Source of the DNA: CSP1-4 sp963777975
GTDB lineage: Bacteria; Chloroflexota; Limnocylindria; Limnocylindrales; CSP1-4
Reading direction: 5' to 3'
Length of the DNA stretch: 64,000 nt
NCBI GenBank assembly: GCA_963777975.1
Contig: CAVZSO010000002.1
Span: forward strand, 62,001 to 126,000
Shown here: piece by piece, positions 22,256 to 31,131 of the stretch
Position numbering within the stretch: the stretch's first letter is position 1
Layout: each line of letters begins with the position of its first letter
The notes under the pieces: generated by a model
Databases searched by the model: none
What the model was told of the DNA's origin: nothing
Seen by the model: the letters and a program-made list of their open reading frames with translations, nothing else
Translations under genes and position numbers: made by a program

Positions 22256-23164
22256 CACGCCAGGGGTCGTTCCAGCTCCATCACGCGCGGCTGGCCGGCC
22301 AGGTCCGGATGGATGGTCGTCGACCAGCCGGGCAGCGCATCGGCGGCCGCGGCCGTCGCCAGGGCCGCCTGGTCGGCGCCGATCTCGAGCAGCGCGACGC
22401 CGTCGCGCGCCAGCACACGCGGCAGCTCGGCGAGCAGGCGCCGGATGACGTCCAGGCCATCCGGGCCCCCGTCGAGTGCCAGTCGTGGTTCGAACGCGAT
22501 GGTCGGACCGAGGGCATCGAGCGTGGCGGTCGCGACGTAGGGCAGGTTGGCGACGATGACGCCCGGCGGCTCGTCGATCTCGATCGCGGTCGAGAGGAGG
22601 TCGGCGACGCGCAGGTCGATGAGGTCGGCGACCCCCTGGGAGACGGCGTTCTCGAGCGCCAGCGCGATGGCCTCCTCCGAGATGTCGCTGGCGGTGAATC
22701 GAACGACCTCGCCGAAGCCGGCGCGGCGTAGCGTGCGCGCCATGGCGATCGCGATGGCGCCGCTGCCAGTGCCCACGTCGAGCACCCGGAAACGGGGTGC
22801 GCCGGCATCGCGCGGACGGGCCGCGATGGCCGCGCGTGTGCGCGAGATGGCCAGCTCGACGAGCAGCTCGGTCTCCGGTCGAGGGATGAGCGCCCGCGTG
22901 TCGACGCTCAGGGCGAAGCCGTAGAACTCCTTGACCTCCCGGATGTAGGCGACCGGCTCGCCCGCCTCGCGGCGGACGACGAGCGCCTCGAAGCGTGGCC
23001 GCATGATCGACGCCCAGCGGAGCGTCGAGATGGGCCACGACCGCGGTCCGTTCGAGCCCGACGACCTGGCCCATGAGCAGCTCGGCGTCGAGCCGCGGCG
23101 ATGCAGAGCCGGACGCCACAAGTCGCGCGGTCGCCGTGGTCAGCGCCTGCCCGATGGTCGGCAT
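22255..23164 (-). CDS. prmC: release-factor glutamine methyltransferase PrmC, one frameshift
   Basis: PrmC methylates the GGQ glutamine of release factors, and the gene follows prfA directly. The N-terminal helical domain (M-P-T-I-G-Q-A-L, then L-D-A-E-L-L-M) is in one frame. From about 23005 the rest is in another: Y-I-R-E-V-K-E-F-Y-G, I-P-R-P-E-T-E, and the SAM motif V-L-D-V-G-T-G-S-G-A-I-A. The substrate-binding N-P-P-Y appears as N-L-P-Y. About 300 residues result after joining. Confidence 0.88.
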
Positions 23165-23176
23165 CGCTTCTCGATC

Positions 23177-24259
23177 TCAGCCGGCGTCGCTGAAGTCGGA
23201 CAGGCGCTCCGCCTGGTCGGTCGTGATGAGCGCGTCGATGAGCCGATCGAGGTCGCCGTCGAGGACCGCTGGCAGATTGTGGAGGTCCATGCCGATGCGA
23301 TGGTCCGTGACGCGGTCCTGCGGGAAGTTGTAGGTCCGGATCTTCTCCGAGCGGTCGCCGGATCCGACCATCGAGCGACGGGTGGCCGCCTCGGCCTCGT
23401 GGGCCTTGCGCTGCTCGAGGTCGAGGAGGCGTGCACGCAGGACGGCCATCGCCTTGGCCTTGTTCTTGATCTGGCTCTTCTCGTCCTGGATGGCGACCAC
23501 GAGGCCTGTCGGCAGGTGCGTGATGCGGACGGCCGAGTCGGTCGTGTTGACGCTCTGGCCTCCGGGACCCGTCGACCGGTAGACATCGATGCGCAGGTCC
23601 TTGTCCTCGATCTCGATCTCGACCTCGTCGGCCGCGGCCAGCACGGCGACGGTCGCGGTCGAGGTGTGGATCCGCCCGCCCGACTCGGTCTCCGGCACGC
23701 GCTGGACGCGGTGCACGCCGCCTTCGAACTTGAGCCGCGAATAGGCACCGTCGCCATGGACCTCGAAGATCGCTTCGCGCATGCCGCCGATGCCGGTCTC
23801 GTTGAGGCTCAGCGCCTCGACCGAGAAGCGATGCCGATCGGCGTATCGAACGTACATGCGGAACAGCTCGGCCGCGAAGAGGGCGGCCTCCTCGCCGCCG
23901 GCTCCGGCCCGGATCTCGAAGATGACGTCCCTGTCGTCGTTCGGATCGCGCGGCAGCAGCAGCACCTTGAGCTCGGCGAGCAGCCGCGTCTCGTCCGCCT
24001 CCAGCCGAGCGACCTCCTCGCGCGCCATCTCGCGCATCTCCGGATCCGCCTCGTGATCGCGGACCTCGCGTGCACCATCGAGCTCGGCGCGCGTCGACCG
24101 AAGGTGGCCGTAGACGCTGACGACCGGCTCGAGGCGGGCGAGCTCGCGTCCATATCGTTTCAGTGCGGCGGGGTCGGAATGCGTCTCCGGTCGCGCCAGC
24201 TCGGCCTGGATGGCCGCCGACTGCGCCTCGATCTCGACGAGACGGTCGTCGAGGCTCAC
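23177..24259 (-). CDS. prfA: peptide chain release factor 1
   Basis: At 360 residues this is full length. The codon-recognition region reads V-P-E-T-E-S (a P-x-T tripeptide, RF1 type, recognising UAA/UAG), and the peptidyl-hydrolysis loop is S-T-G-P-G-G-Q-S-V-N. A GTG start at 24259 is chosen because its GTGA overlaps the stop of the DUF1385 gene; the long upstream extension is shadow. With prmC downstream this is a release-factor/modification pair. Confidence 0.94.
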   Translation of the reverse strand: MSLDDRLVEIEAQSAAIQAELARPETHSDPAALKRYGRELARLEPVVSVYGHLRSTRAELDGAREVRDHEADPEMREMAREEVARLEADETRLLAELKVLLLPRDPNDDRDVIFEIRAGAGGEEAALFAAELFRMYVRYADRHRFSVEALSLNETGIGGMREAIFEVHGDGAYSRLKFEGGVHRVQRVPETESGGRIHTSTATVAVLAAADEVEIEIEDKDLRIDVYRSTGPGGQSVNTTDSAVRITHLPTGLVVAIQDEKSQIKNKAKAMAVLRARLLDLEQRKAHEAEAATRRSMVGSGDRSEKIRTYNFPQDRVTDHRIGMDLHNLPAVLDGDLDRLIDALITTDQAERLSDFSDAG

Positions 24260-25210
24260 GAGTCCGTCGCGGTGGCCGCCGACCCGAGCTGCATCGGCCG
24301 TCGCTCCGGATCGAGGCTGCCGACGGGCGCGCTGTCGCCACTGATGGTCAATGCCTCGCGCATCGAGGCCACCGCGACCTCGATCATGTCGTCGTCGGGC
24401 TGCTTGGTGGTGATGAGCTGGAGCCAGATGCCGGGCATGAAGATCCAGCGCACGATGCGATTCGACCGATGCCGGGCGCCGAAGCGGAGCAGCTCGTACG
24501 AGACGGCCGCGATGACCGGGATGAGCAGGATGCGGCCGATGATGCTGACGATGATGGATTGGCCGGCCAGCAAGCTGAAGAGGAGGATGCTGACGACGAC
24601 GAAGACGACCAGGAACTCGGTGCCACAGCGCGGATGGGCGGTCGGGTAGCGGCGGATGTTGTCGATCGTCAGCGGGTCGTCGTGCTCGAGCGCATGGATG
24701 GTCATGTGCTCGGCGCCGTGGTATCGGAAGACACGAGCGACATCCGGCGCTCGGCTGACCACCAGCAGGTAGCCGACGAAGAGGGCGACCCGGATGAGCC
24801 CCTCGACGAGGTGCTGGATGAAGGCCTGGCCCGGACCGAGGGCCACGTCCGTGGCGGCCTTGGAGAGGAAGAGCGGCAGGATGACGAAGAGCCCGATGGC
24901 GAAGCCGAAGGTCACGATGAGCGTCACGGCGATCGTCCCGCGACCCATCTCGACGCCCTCGCCCGACGGCCGCGATCGATCCCGAGCGCATCAACCAGCG
25001 GGTGCCGACGACGAGGGTCTCGTAGAGCAGGACGATGCCGCGGAAGAGCGGCGCGCGAGCGAAACGGCTCCGATGAAGGATCGAGTCGAGCTGCTCGGTG
25101 GCGGTCACGATGCCGCCGTCGGGGTGCCGAACGGCGACCGCGATGGCGTCGCGGCCGCGCATCATGACGCCCTCCATGAGGGCCTGGCCACCGTAGGCGA
25201 AGCGAGGCAT
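24256..25210 (-). CDS. DUF1385 family membrane protein, one frameshift
   Basis: The N-terminus F-A-Y-G-G-Q-A-L-M-E-G-V-M-M-R-G is the DUF1385 signature. The frame then shifts near 24960 and continues with several membrane helices and the conserved F-R-Y-H-G-A-E-H-M-T-I-H-A-L-E and P-R-C-G-T-E-F-L-V. Function is unknown; the His/Glu/Cys motifs suggest metal binding. Conserved linkage to rpmE and prfA is seen in many Gram-positive and Chloroflexota genomes. About 317 residues after correction. Confidence 0.85.
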
Positions 25211-25261
25211 GAGGTCAGTCTACCGAGGCTCGCCGGTGGGCCGAGGTCCGCGAATCAGAAC

Positions 25262-25283
25262 GGCGGACCCGATCGGGCCCGCC
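25262..25283 (-). terminator. stem-loop between rpmE and the DUF1385 gene
   Basis: GGCGGGCCC and GGGTCCGCC form a 9-bp stem with one G-U pair around a GATC loop on the minus strand. It lies about 23 nt after the rpmE stop and has no U-run. It could be an intrinsic terminator or an attenuator inside the operon. Confidence 0.4.
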
Positions 25284-25305
25284 GCCATCTCGATCGCGAT
25301 GTGGC

Positions 25306-25519
25306 TCAGGCCCGTGCCGCACGCTCGAGACGCTTCTGGAAGCGCTCGACCTGGCCGGCGGTGTCCACGATCGTCTGCTTGCCCGTGTAGAACGGGATGG
25401 CAGTTCGAGCAGACGTCGACGTGCAGGGTCTCGCTCGTCGAGCCGACCTCGAAGGCCGTGTGGCAGGTGCCGCAGGTGACCTTCGCCTGGTGGTATTTCG
25501 GATGGATATCGGGCTTCAT
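25306..25519 (-). CDS. rpmE: 50S ribosomal protein L31, one-base insertion
   Basis: M-K-P-D-I-H-P-K-Y-H starts a typical L31 of about 70 residues. The zinc ligands are present (C-G-T-C near residue 16 and C-S-N-C-H-P near 37), so it is the zinc-containing C+ form. The length of 214 nt is not a multiple of three; one extra G near 25398 turns H-P-F-Y-T-G-K-Q into another frame. The ATG overlaps the rpmA stop (ATGA). Confidence 0.9.
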
Positions 25520-25803
25520 GCGCCGGCCTCCACGGGTTCCAGCGCGACGGCCTCGGCGACGACGCGGATGCGCTTCTTGTTGCGGGTCTGATGCTCGAAC
25601 CGGACGCGACCGTCGCGCACGGCGAAGACGGTGTAGTCCCGGCCGAGGCCCGTGCCATCGCCCGACACGAAGGTCATGCCGCGCTGGCGGACGATGATCG
25701 AGCCGGAGGTCACCAGCTGGCCATCGCCGGCCTTGACGCCGAGGCGCTGGCCCTTGCTGTCGCGACCGTTCTTGGAGCTGGAACCGGCCTTCTTGTGTGC
25801 CAT
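25516..25803 (-). CDS. rpmA: 50S ribosomal protein L27
   Basis: The 95-residue protein starts A-H-K-K-A-G-S-S-S-K-N-G-R-D-S directly after the initiator Met, so no Firmicutes-type cleaved leader is present. L27 reaches into the peptidyl-transferase centre with this N-terminal arm. The ORF is intact. It is 2 nt downstream of rplU. Confidence 0.95.
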   Translation of the reverse strand: MAHKKAGSSSKNGRDSKGQRLGVKAGDGQLVTSGSIIVRQRGMTFVSGDGTGLGRDYTVFAVRDGRVRFEHQTRNKKRIRVVAEAVALEPVEAGA

Positions 25804-25805
25804 CG

Positions 25806-26463
25806 CTAGGACTCGTCCTTCTTCTTGGTCGCCCGCGGCGGTTTCGCGGCCGGCTGGGGCGCCTGTGTGCGGCTGGTGGTGGTCTTGGGCTTGGGCTTGG
25901 TCGTCGTCTTGGGCTCGGCCTTGGCCGTCGTCTTCGGCTTGGCCGGTGTCTTGGCCTTGGCCGCCGTCTTGGCCTTGGCCGTGGTCTTGGGCTTCGGCGG
26001 TCGGAGCGGCCTCGGCGGCAGCATCCTTGGCGAGCTTGGCGGCCAGCGCCTTGTCGGCCGCGGCCTGCGTCGCGGCCGCCTCGGCGGCGGCGCTCGCGAG
26101 GCGCTCGCGCTCGGTCTGGGCGTCGGCGGCGAGCTTGCGAGCGCTCTTGCGCCCGAGCTCGATGTCGGCCACGCGCAGGATCGTCAGATCCGCCCGATGG
26201 CCTTGCTTGACGCGGCTGCGCGCCTTCGGTCGGTACTTGAAGACGACGATCTTCTCGCCCCGATCCTGACGCACGACATCGGCCGTGACACGTCCGCCAT
26301 CGACCGTCGGTCGTCCGATCGCCGCCTCGTCGCCGTCGGCGATGAGGAGGACCCGGTCGAACTCGATGGTCTGGCCCGGCTGGGCATCGAGTCGGTCGAC
26401 GGCGAGCTCCGTGCCGAGCTCGACGCGATACTGCTTGCCGCCGCTCTCGATGACTGCGTACAT
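25806..26463 (-). CDS. rplU: 50S ribosomal protein L21 with a long Ala/Lys-rich C-terminal tail, one frameshift
   Basis: Residues 1-103 are a standard L21 (M-Y-A-V-I-E-S-G-G-K-Q-Y-R-V start, F-K-Y-R-P-K-A-R near 77). About 50 residues of Ala-rich helix follow, and then, after an apparent indel near 26000, about 65 residues of repeated K-T-x-A-K and P-K-T-T units ending K-K-K-D-E-S. Total is about 218 residues, twice the normal L21. The tail could contact rRNA or be histone-H1-like. The upstream promoter is TTGACG-N18-TACCAT. Confidence 0.85.
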
Positions 26464-26539
26464 GGGTTCCCTTGCGTTCGTGGCTGATCACCGCGCACGG
26501 CGAGAAGGGACGGTGTCCGATCCGCGGGCGCGAACGGCG

Positions 26540-26569
26540 ATGGTACCGCCAGACCGCCGATAGCGTCAA
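26540..26569 (-). promoter_or_regulatory. sigma-70-type promoter of the rplU-rpmA-rpmE operon
   Basis: On the minus strand TTGACG (26564-26569) and TACCAT (26540-26545) are separated by 18 nt. The predicted transcript has a leader of about 70 nt before the rplU ATG. Confidence 0.55.
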
Positions 26570-26630
26570 CGCGTCCTTGGTCGGAAGCTGGCGGCAGAAC
26601 CCTCCGACCCGCGCTGGGCGGAACGTCTGC

Positions 26631-26636
26631 TACGCT
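26631..26636 (+). promoter_or_regulatory. -10 box TACGCT placed for a leaderless AI-2E-family mRNA
   Basis: TACGCT ends 6 nt before the GTG start at 26643, so the transcription start should fall on or next to the start codon. No ribosome-binding site is present. Confidence 0.45.
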
Positions 26637-26642
26637 CGACCC

Positions 26643-27972
26643 GTGGCATCGGAGATCGCCGGCCGCGTCCGCCCACCGTCACCGCGGGCTGCCGTCGCCA
26701 TCGGCGCGGCCATCCTGCTGCTCGTCGTGCTCTACATGGGCCGCGGCGCCCTGGGCCCCTTCATCCTCGGCGCGCTGCTCGTCTACATCCTCGATCCCGT
26801 CGTCGGCTGGCTGACGCGACGCGGCCTGCGCCGCGGGTTGGCCATCCTCGTCGTCTATACCCTGGTCATCGTCGTCCTGGTCGAGGGCGCGACGCTCCTC
26901 TTCGGACCCCTCGTCCGCCAGGTCATCGACTTCGTCGACGACCTGCCCGCCTTGCTGGAGTCGATCGAGGCGCAGCTCAGCGAGCTGGTCCTGATGTTCG
27001 ACCAGCTGCAGCTGCCGCGCATCCTGCACGACTTCATCGCCGCCTTCATCGCGTCGCTTGCGGCCGGCGGTGGGGGCTTCGACATCGGATCGCTGGCGCC
27101 GCTCTACAACGGTGTCGCGGCGGCCCTGCGCAACCTGTTGGCCCTGGCCATCGTGCCCATCTGGGCCTTCTATCTGCTCAAGGACCGGGACCGGCTGCTG
27201 ATCGCCATGCGCGAGGGCATCCCGGTCGATTGGCGCGACGACGCCTGGTCGATCATGGCCATCAGCGAGCGGGTCTTCGGGCGCTGGCTGCGTGGCCAGA
27301 TCGTGCTCTGTGTCGCGGTCGGTGTGGCGACCTTCATCGGCCTCATGGCTCTCAGCCTGGTCGATCCGATCTTCGGCCGCTTCGCCGTGCTGCTGGCGGT
27401 CATCGCCGGCATCCTCGAGCTGGTGCCCATCATCGGACCGATCGTCTCCATGGTGCCCACGCTCCTGTTGGCCGCGACGACCGGCCGGGTCGAGGCCCTC
27501 ATCGCCGTCGTGGTCCTGTACGTCATCGTCCAGCAGCTCGAGAACCAGTTCCTGGTGCCGCGCATCCAGGGTGGCGCGGTCGAGATGCATCCGGCCATCG
27601 TCATCCTGGCGCTGGCGATCGGCGCCGCCATCGCCGGGCTGCTCGGCGCGATCTTCGCGCTGCCCATCGCGGCCGCCGCTCGTGACATCGTTCGCTACAC
27701 GTTCCAGCGTGCGTCTGGTCGGGCGCCGTCGGAGGTGACCGGCTATCGTCCACCGCCCGGTGCGCCGGCCATGGCGGTGGCAGCGGCCCCGACCACCTCT
27801 GATGGGGCGACGGTGGCTGGCCCGGACTTCGGCACGACCGGTGGAGCGACGGTGGTGGGCCCGGAGGCCGGCGCGGCGCAGCCCGTCGCGGCCCCGCTGC
27901 CTGACGCCAGGCACGCCGGCCGGGCCCGGCGCGATCGCCCTCGATCCAGAAGCCACGATGCCCGATGCCTGA
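26643..27972 (+). CDS. AI-2E family permease, frameshift near the 3' end
   Basis: Typical AI-2E/UPF0118 transporter: paired N-terminal helices, a central amphipathic domain (residues about 85-150), then five to six helices with the family motif P-I-I-G-P-I-V-S-M-V-P and Q-Q-L-E-N-Q-F-L-V-P-R-I-Q-G. Members export autoinducer-2 or other small solutes, or act as Na+/H+ antiporters. After residue 370 comes a Pro/Gly/Ala-rich tail. One indel near 27905 would move the end to TGA 27970-27972, overlapping the DnaJ ATG by 8 nt; without it the frame runs on to 28106 through the DnaJ gene. Confidence 0.85.
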
Positions 27973-28610
27973 CCTTCCCGACCACTACAAGGTCCTGCAG
28001 GTCGACTCCGAGGCCGAGGAAGAGGTCATCCAGGCCGCCTACCGACGCCTGGCACAGAAATACCACCCCGACGTGGCCGCCAGCGAGGAGGCCGCGGCAC
28101 GGATGAGCGCCATCAACGGCGCCTGGGCCGTGCTCCGTGATGCGACCGCGCGCGCAGCCTACGACGCTGAACGAAGCGCCGCCGCCCGACACGCCGCGAC
28201 GCATCCCGCGCGGCCGGCCGACGAAGCCGGCCGTCGGGCCGCCAGCCGGCCACCGCGCTATGCGGCCGCACAGGCTGCACCTCCGCGACGAGCCCCCGAA
28301 GAGACGAGCCCTGACTGGACGGCCGGTCGCTCGTTCTCGGGCGGCGGCTACGAGCCGGACTCGATGCGTCAGAGCGGCCGCCGGACCGCCGCCCGGCCAT
28401 CCCTCGGGCAGCGTCATCACGTTCGGCCGCTATGTCGGGTGGTCGCTGGGTGAGATCGCGCGCCGGGACCTGGAGTACATCGAGTGGCTGGACCGGATGC
28501 CCATCGGTCGGCCGTATCGAGACGAGATCGACGTCATCCTGCGGGCCGCCGGTCGCCGTCGCACGGCCGTCTCCGAACCCGAGCGACGGGGCCTGTTCCG
28601 GCGCCGCTGA
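27965..28610 (+). CDS. DnaJ-domain protein with C-terminal G-R-Y-x-G-W-S-L domain, one frameshift
   Basis: The J domain (residues 1-65) contains the essential H-P-D in Q-K-Y-H-P-D-V-A, so it should stimulate an Hsp70. An Ala/Arg/Pro-rich linker follows. After a frame change near 28380 the last 75 residues read F-G-R-Y-V-G-W-S-L-G-E-I-A-R-R-D and Y-I-E-W-L-D-R, a small domain also found at exonuclease-X-type C-termini. No G/F region, zinc fingers or substrate domain of full DnaJ are present. Confidence 0.75.
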
Positions 28611-28711
28611 TCACGCTCTGGAGGCGACGCGTGGCGCTCAGCGCGGCGCTCTGCCCACAGGCGGCTGGGTCGCCCGCGCCATGGGCGCCGAGGACCGCGT
28701 ATCGCGGGCGC

Positions 28712-28717
28712 TAGCAT
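28712..28717 (+). promoter_or_regulatory. -10 box TAGCAT placed for a leaderless antiporter mRNA
   Basis: TAGCAT ends 6 nt before the ATG at 28724, the same spacing as at 26631. The 113-bp gap before it holds nothing else recognisable. Confidence 0.45.
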
Positions 28718-28723
28718 GCGTCG

Positions 28724-29956
28724 ATGACCGGCGCCGACACCATCGCCCTGGCAGACATCGTCGTCGCCTTGTTGCTCGCCCTGGCCCTGGTCGCCTTCGT
28801 CAGCCGACGGTTCGCGGTCCCATACACGGCCGCGTTGGTCGTCTTCGGCCTGCTGGTGGCCATCCTCGCGCCGCCCGACCTCATCCATGTCACGCCCGAG
28901 CTGGTCCTCATCGTGCTCGTGCCTGGCCTCGTCTTCGAGGCCGCCTTCCGTCTCGACATCGACCACGTCCGGCCGACCCTGGCGGCGTCGTCGCTGCTGG
29001 CCGTGCCCGGAGTCCTGATCATGGCCGGCTTGGTCGCGATCGTGCTCCATCTCGCGGTAGCCATGCCGCTCAACGCGGCCTTCCTGGTCGGCGCCATGGT
29101 CTCGGCCACCGACCCGGTCGCCGTCACCGCCTCGATGCGCACGCTCCGGGCGCCGGAGCGGCTGGCCACGCTCGTCGAGAGCGAGAGCCTGTTCAACGAC
29201 GGCACCGGCATCGTGCTCTTCACCATCGCCCTGGCCAGTGGCGCCGCCATGTCCGACGGCCTCGTCACGTTCGTGCTCACGGTCGTCATCAGCGTCGTCA
29301 TCGGCCTCGTCCTGGGCGGCCTGGCGGCCTGGCTCGGCGGCCGGTTCGACGATGTCAACCTGGAGCTGACGCTGACCATCATCGCCGCCTATGGCGTCTA
29401 CCTCGTGGCCGACCGGCTGCATGAGTCGGGCATCATCGCGACGGTCGTGGCGGGCATCGTCATCGGGAACTACGGTCGCCGCTTCGGCATGTCCGCGCGC
29501 TCACGCGTGGCCATCGATACGGTCTGGACGTACCTCGCGTTCGTGCTGACCGCGATCGTCTTCCTGCTCATCGGCCTGACCATCACGCTCGAGGGGCTGA
29601 TCGCGGCCGCCATCCCCATCGCCTGGGCCGTCGGCGCCATCCTCGTCGGTCGAGCGCTGGTGGTCTACGGGCTGCTCGGAGGGCTGGGCCGAACGAGGTT
29701 CGGGCTACGTTTCGGACTGCGCCTGCCATCGGCCTGGTCGCACGTGCTCTTCTGGGCCGGACTGCGTGGTGCCATCGCCGTCGCCCTGGCCCTGTCCCTG
29801 CCGACCGACATGCCGGACCGGACGCTGCTCCAGGGCATCGTCTTCGGGATCGTCCTCTTCACGCTGCTCGTCCAGGGCTCGACGGCGGGCTGGCTCATGC
29901 GGCGAACCGGCGTCGGTGACGCGGGCAGCGCCAGGAGCGTCTCGTCGGTTCCCTAG
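28724..29956 (+). CDS. CPA1-family Na+/H+ antiporter
   Basis: The 410-residue protein has about twelve membrane helices. The ion site motif M-V-S-A-T-D-P-V-A-V-T is near residue 130, and E-S-L-F-N-D-G-T-G-I-V-L follows near 155, as in NhaP/NHE-type exchangers. G-L-R-G-A-I-A-V-A-L-A-L is in the C-terminal half. No cytoplasmic TrkA_C or cNMP domain is attached. The ORF is intact. It is convergent with rodA. Confidence 0.92.
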   Translation: MTGADTIALADIVVALLLALALVAFVSRRFAVPYTAALVVFGLLVAILAPPDLIHVTPELVLIVLVPGLVFEAAFRLDIDHVRPTLAASSLLAVPGVLIMAGLVAIVLHLAVAMPLNAAFLVGAMVSATDPVAVTASMRTLRAPERLATLVESESLFNDGTGIVLFTIALASGAAMSDGLVTFVLTVVISVVIGLVLGGLAAWLGGRFDDVNLELTLTIIAAYGVYLVADRLHESGIIATVVAGIVIGNYGRRFGMSARSRVAIDTVWTYLAFVLTAIVFLLIGLTITLEGLIAAAIPIAWAVGAILVGRALVVYGLLGGLGRTRFGLRFGLRLPSAWSHVLFWAGLRGAIAVALALSLPTDMPDRTLLQGIVFGIVLFTLLVQGSTAGWLMRRTGVGDAGSARSVSSVP

Positions 29957-29973
29957 CGGAGTGTGCGGCGCCG

Positions 29974-31128
29974 TCACCAGCGCGGCCGTATCTGACGCAG
30001 GTTGATGCTCTGCAGGATGCCCAGCCCGACGGCGATGCTGATGAGCGATGCACCGCCGTGGGTCACGAACGGCAACGGGATGCCGGTGATGGGCATGATG
30101 CCGATGACCATGCCGACGTTGACCAGGACCTGGAACAGGATCATCGAGGCCATCCCGGCCGAGAACGCGAGCGCGAAGGGATCCTCCGCGCGCCAGCCCG
30201 CGAGGAGCACGCGCCAGAGCAGGACCACGAAGAGTCCGAGCACCAGCACGCCGCCGATGAACCCGAGCTCCTCGGCCAGGATGGCGTACACGAAGTCGGT
30301 CGTCTGGACGGGCAGGAAATCGAGCTGGTTCTGCGTGCCGTTGGTGATGCCTTTGCCGAACAGTCCGCCCGAGCCGACCGCGATGCGCGACTGGACGAGC
30401 TGATAGCCCGAACCCAGCGGATCGGCGGCCGGGTCGAGGAACGACGTCAGGCGCTGCTTCTGATAGTCGCGCAGGACGTAGTTCCAGATGATCGGCATCG
30501 CGGCCAGCCCGATGGCACTGAAGACCGCCAGCCAGCGCACGCTCGCCCCGGACAGGAAGAGCGTGCCGGCCAGGATGGCGATGAAGACGAGCGAGGTGCC
30601 GAGGTCGGGCTGCATCAGCACGAGGACCATGGCCGGCGCCACGAGCAGGCCGGCGCCGATGATCGTCCATGGCCGTCCCATGCGCTGGGCCGGGCGGCTG
30701 GCGATCCAGTTGGCGAGGACGACGATCATCAGGATCTTGGCGATCTCAGAGAACTGGAACTGGAGTCCGAAGACGGTCACCCATCGAGCCACCCCGCCGA
30801 CGCCGTCGCCGATCAGCAGGGAGCCTGCCAGCAGGGCGAGGTTCGCGAAGTAGAGCGGCCAGGCAAAGGTCTTCAGCCAGCGATAGTCGAAGGCGGCCAC
30901 GATGACGAAGGCGACGATCGCCAGCGAGAGCCAGACCAGCCCGCGCGTGAACGTGGTGCCTGCCGTGAGCGGCGTCGTGCCCGAGTTCGTATAGGCCATC
31001 AGCAGCCCGATGATGGCCAGCAGCAGCGCGTAGATGACCATCTGCGCGTCGAACGCCTTCCAGATCGCACCGGCCGACCGCACGGCCCAGGCCTGGACGC
31101 GTGTCGGCTCCAGTCGCAAGGTGCCCAC
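29974..31128 (-). CDS. rodA: peptidoglycan glycosyltransferase RodA
   Basis: This SEDS-family protein of 384 residues has about ten membrane helices. Conserved features include Q-P-D-L-G-T-S-L near residue 175, the extracellular loop with G-S-G-G-L-F-G-K-G, A-E-E-L-G-F-I-G-G and the final P-L-P-F-V-T-H-G-G-A-S-L. It polymerises glycan strands for side-wall growth together with PBP2, whose gene ends 3 nt upstream. GTG start. Confidence 0.93.
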   Translation of the reverse strand: MGTLRLEPTRVQAWAVRSAGAIWKAFDAQMVIYALLLAIIGLLMAYTNSGTTPLTAGTTFTRGLVWLSLAIVAFVIVAAFDYRWLKTFAWPLYFANLALLAGSLLIGDGVGGVARWVTVFGLQFQFSEIAKILMIVVLANWIASRPAQRMGRPWTIIGAGLLVAPAMVLVLMQPDLGTSLVFIAILAGTLFLSGASVRWLAVFSAIGLAAMPIIWNYVLRDYQKQRLTSFLDPAADPLGSGYQLVQSRIAVGSGGLFGKGITNGTQNQLDFLPVQTTDFVYAILAEELGFIGGVLVLGLFVVLLWRVLLAGWRAEDPFALAFSAGMASMILFQVLVNVGMVIGIMPITGIPLPFVTHGGASLISIAVGLGILQSINLRQIRPRW

Positions 31129-31131
31129 GGC

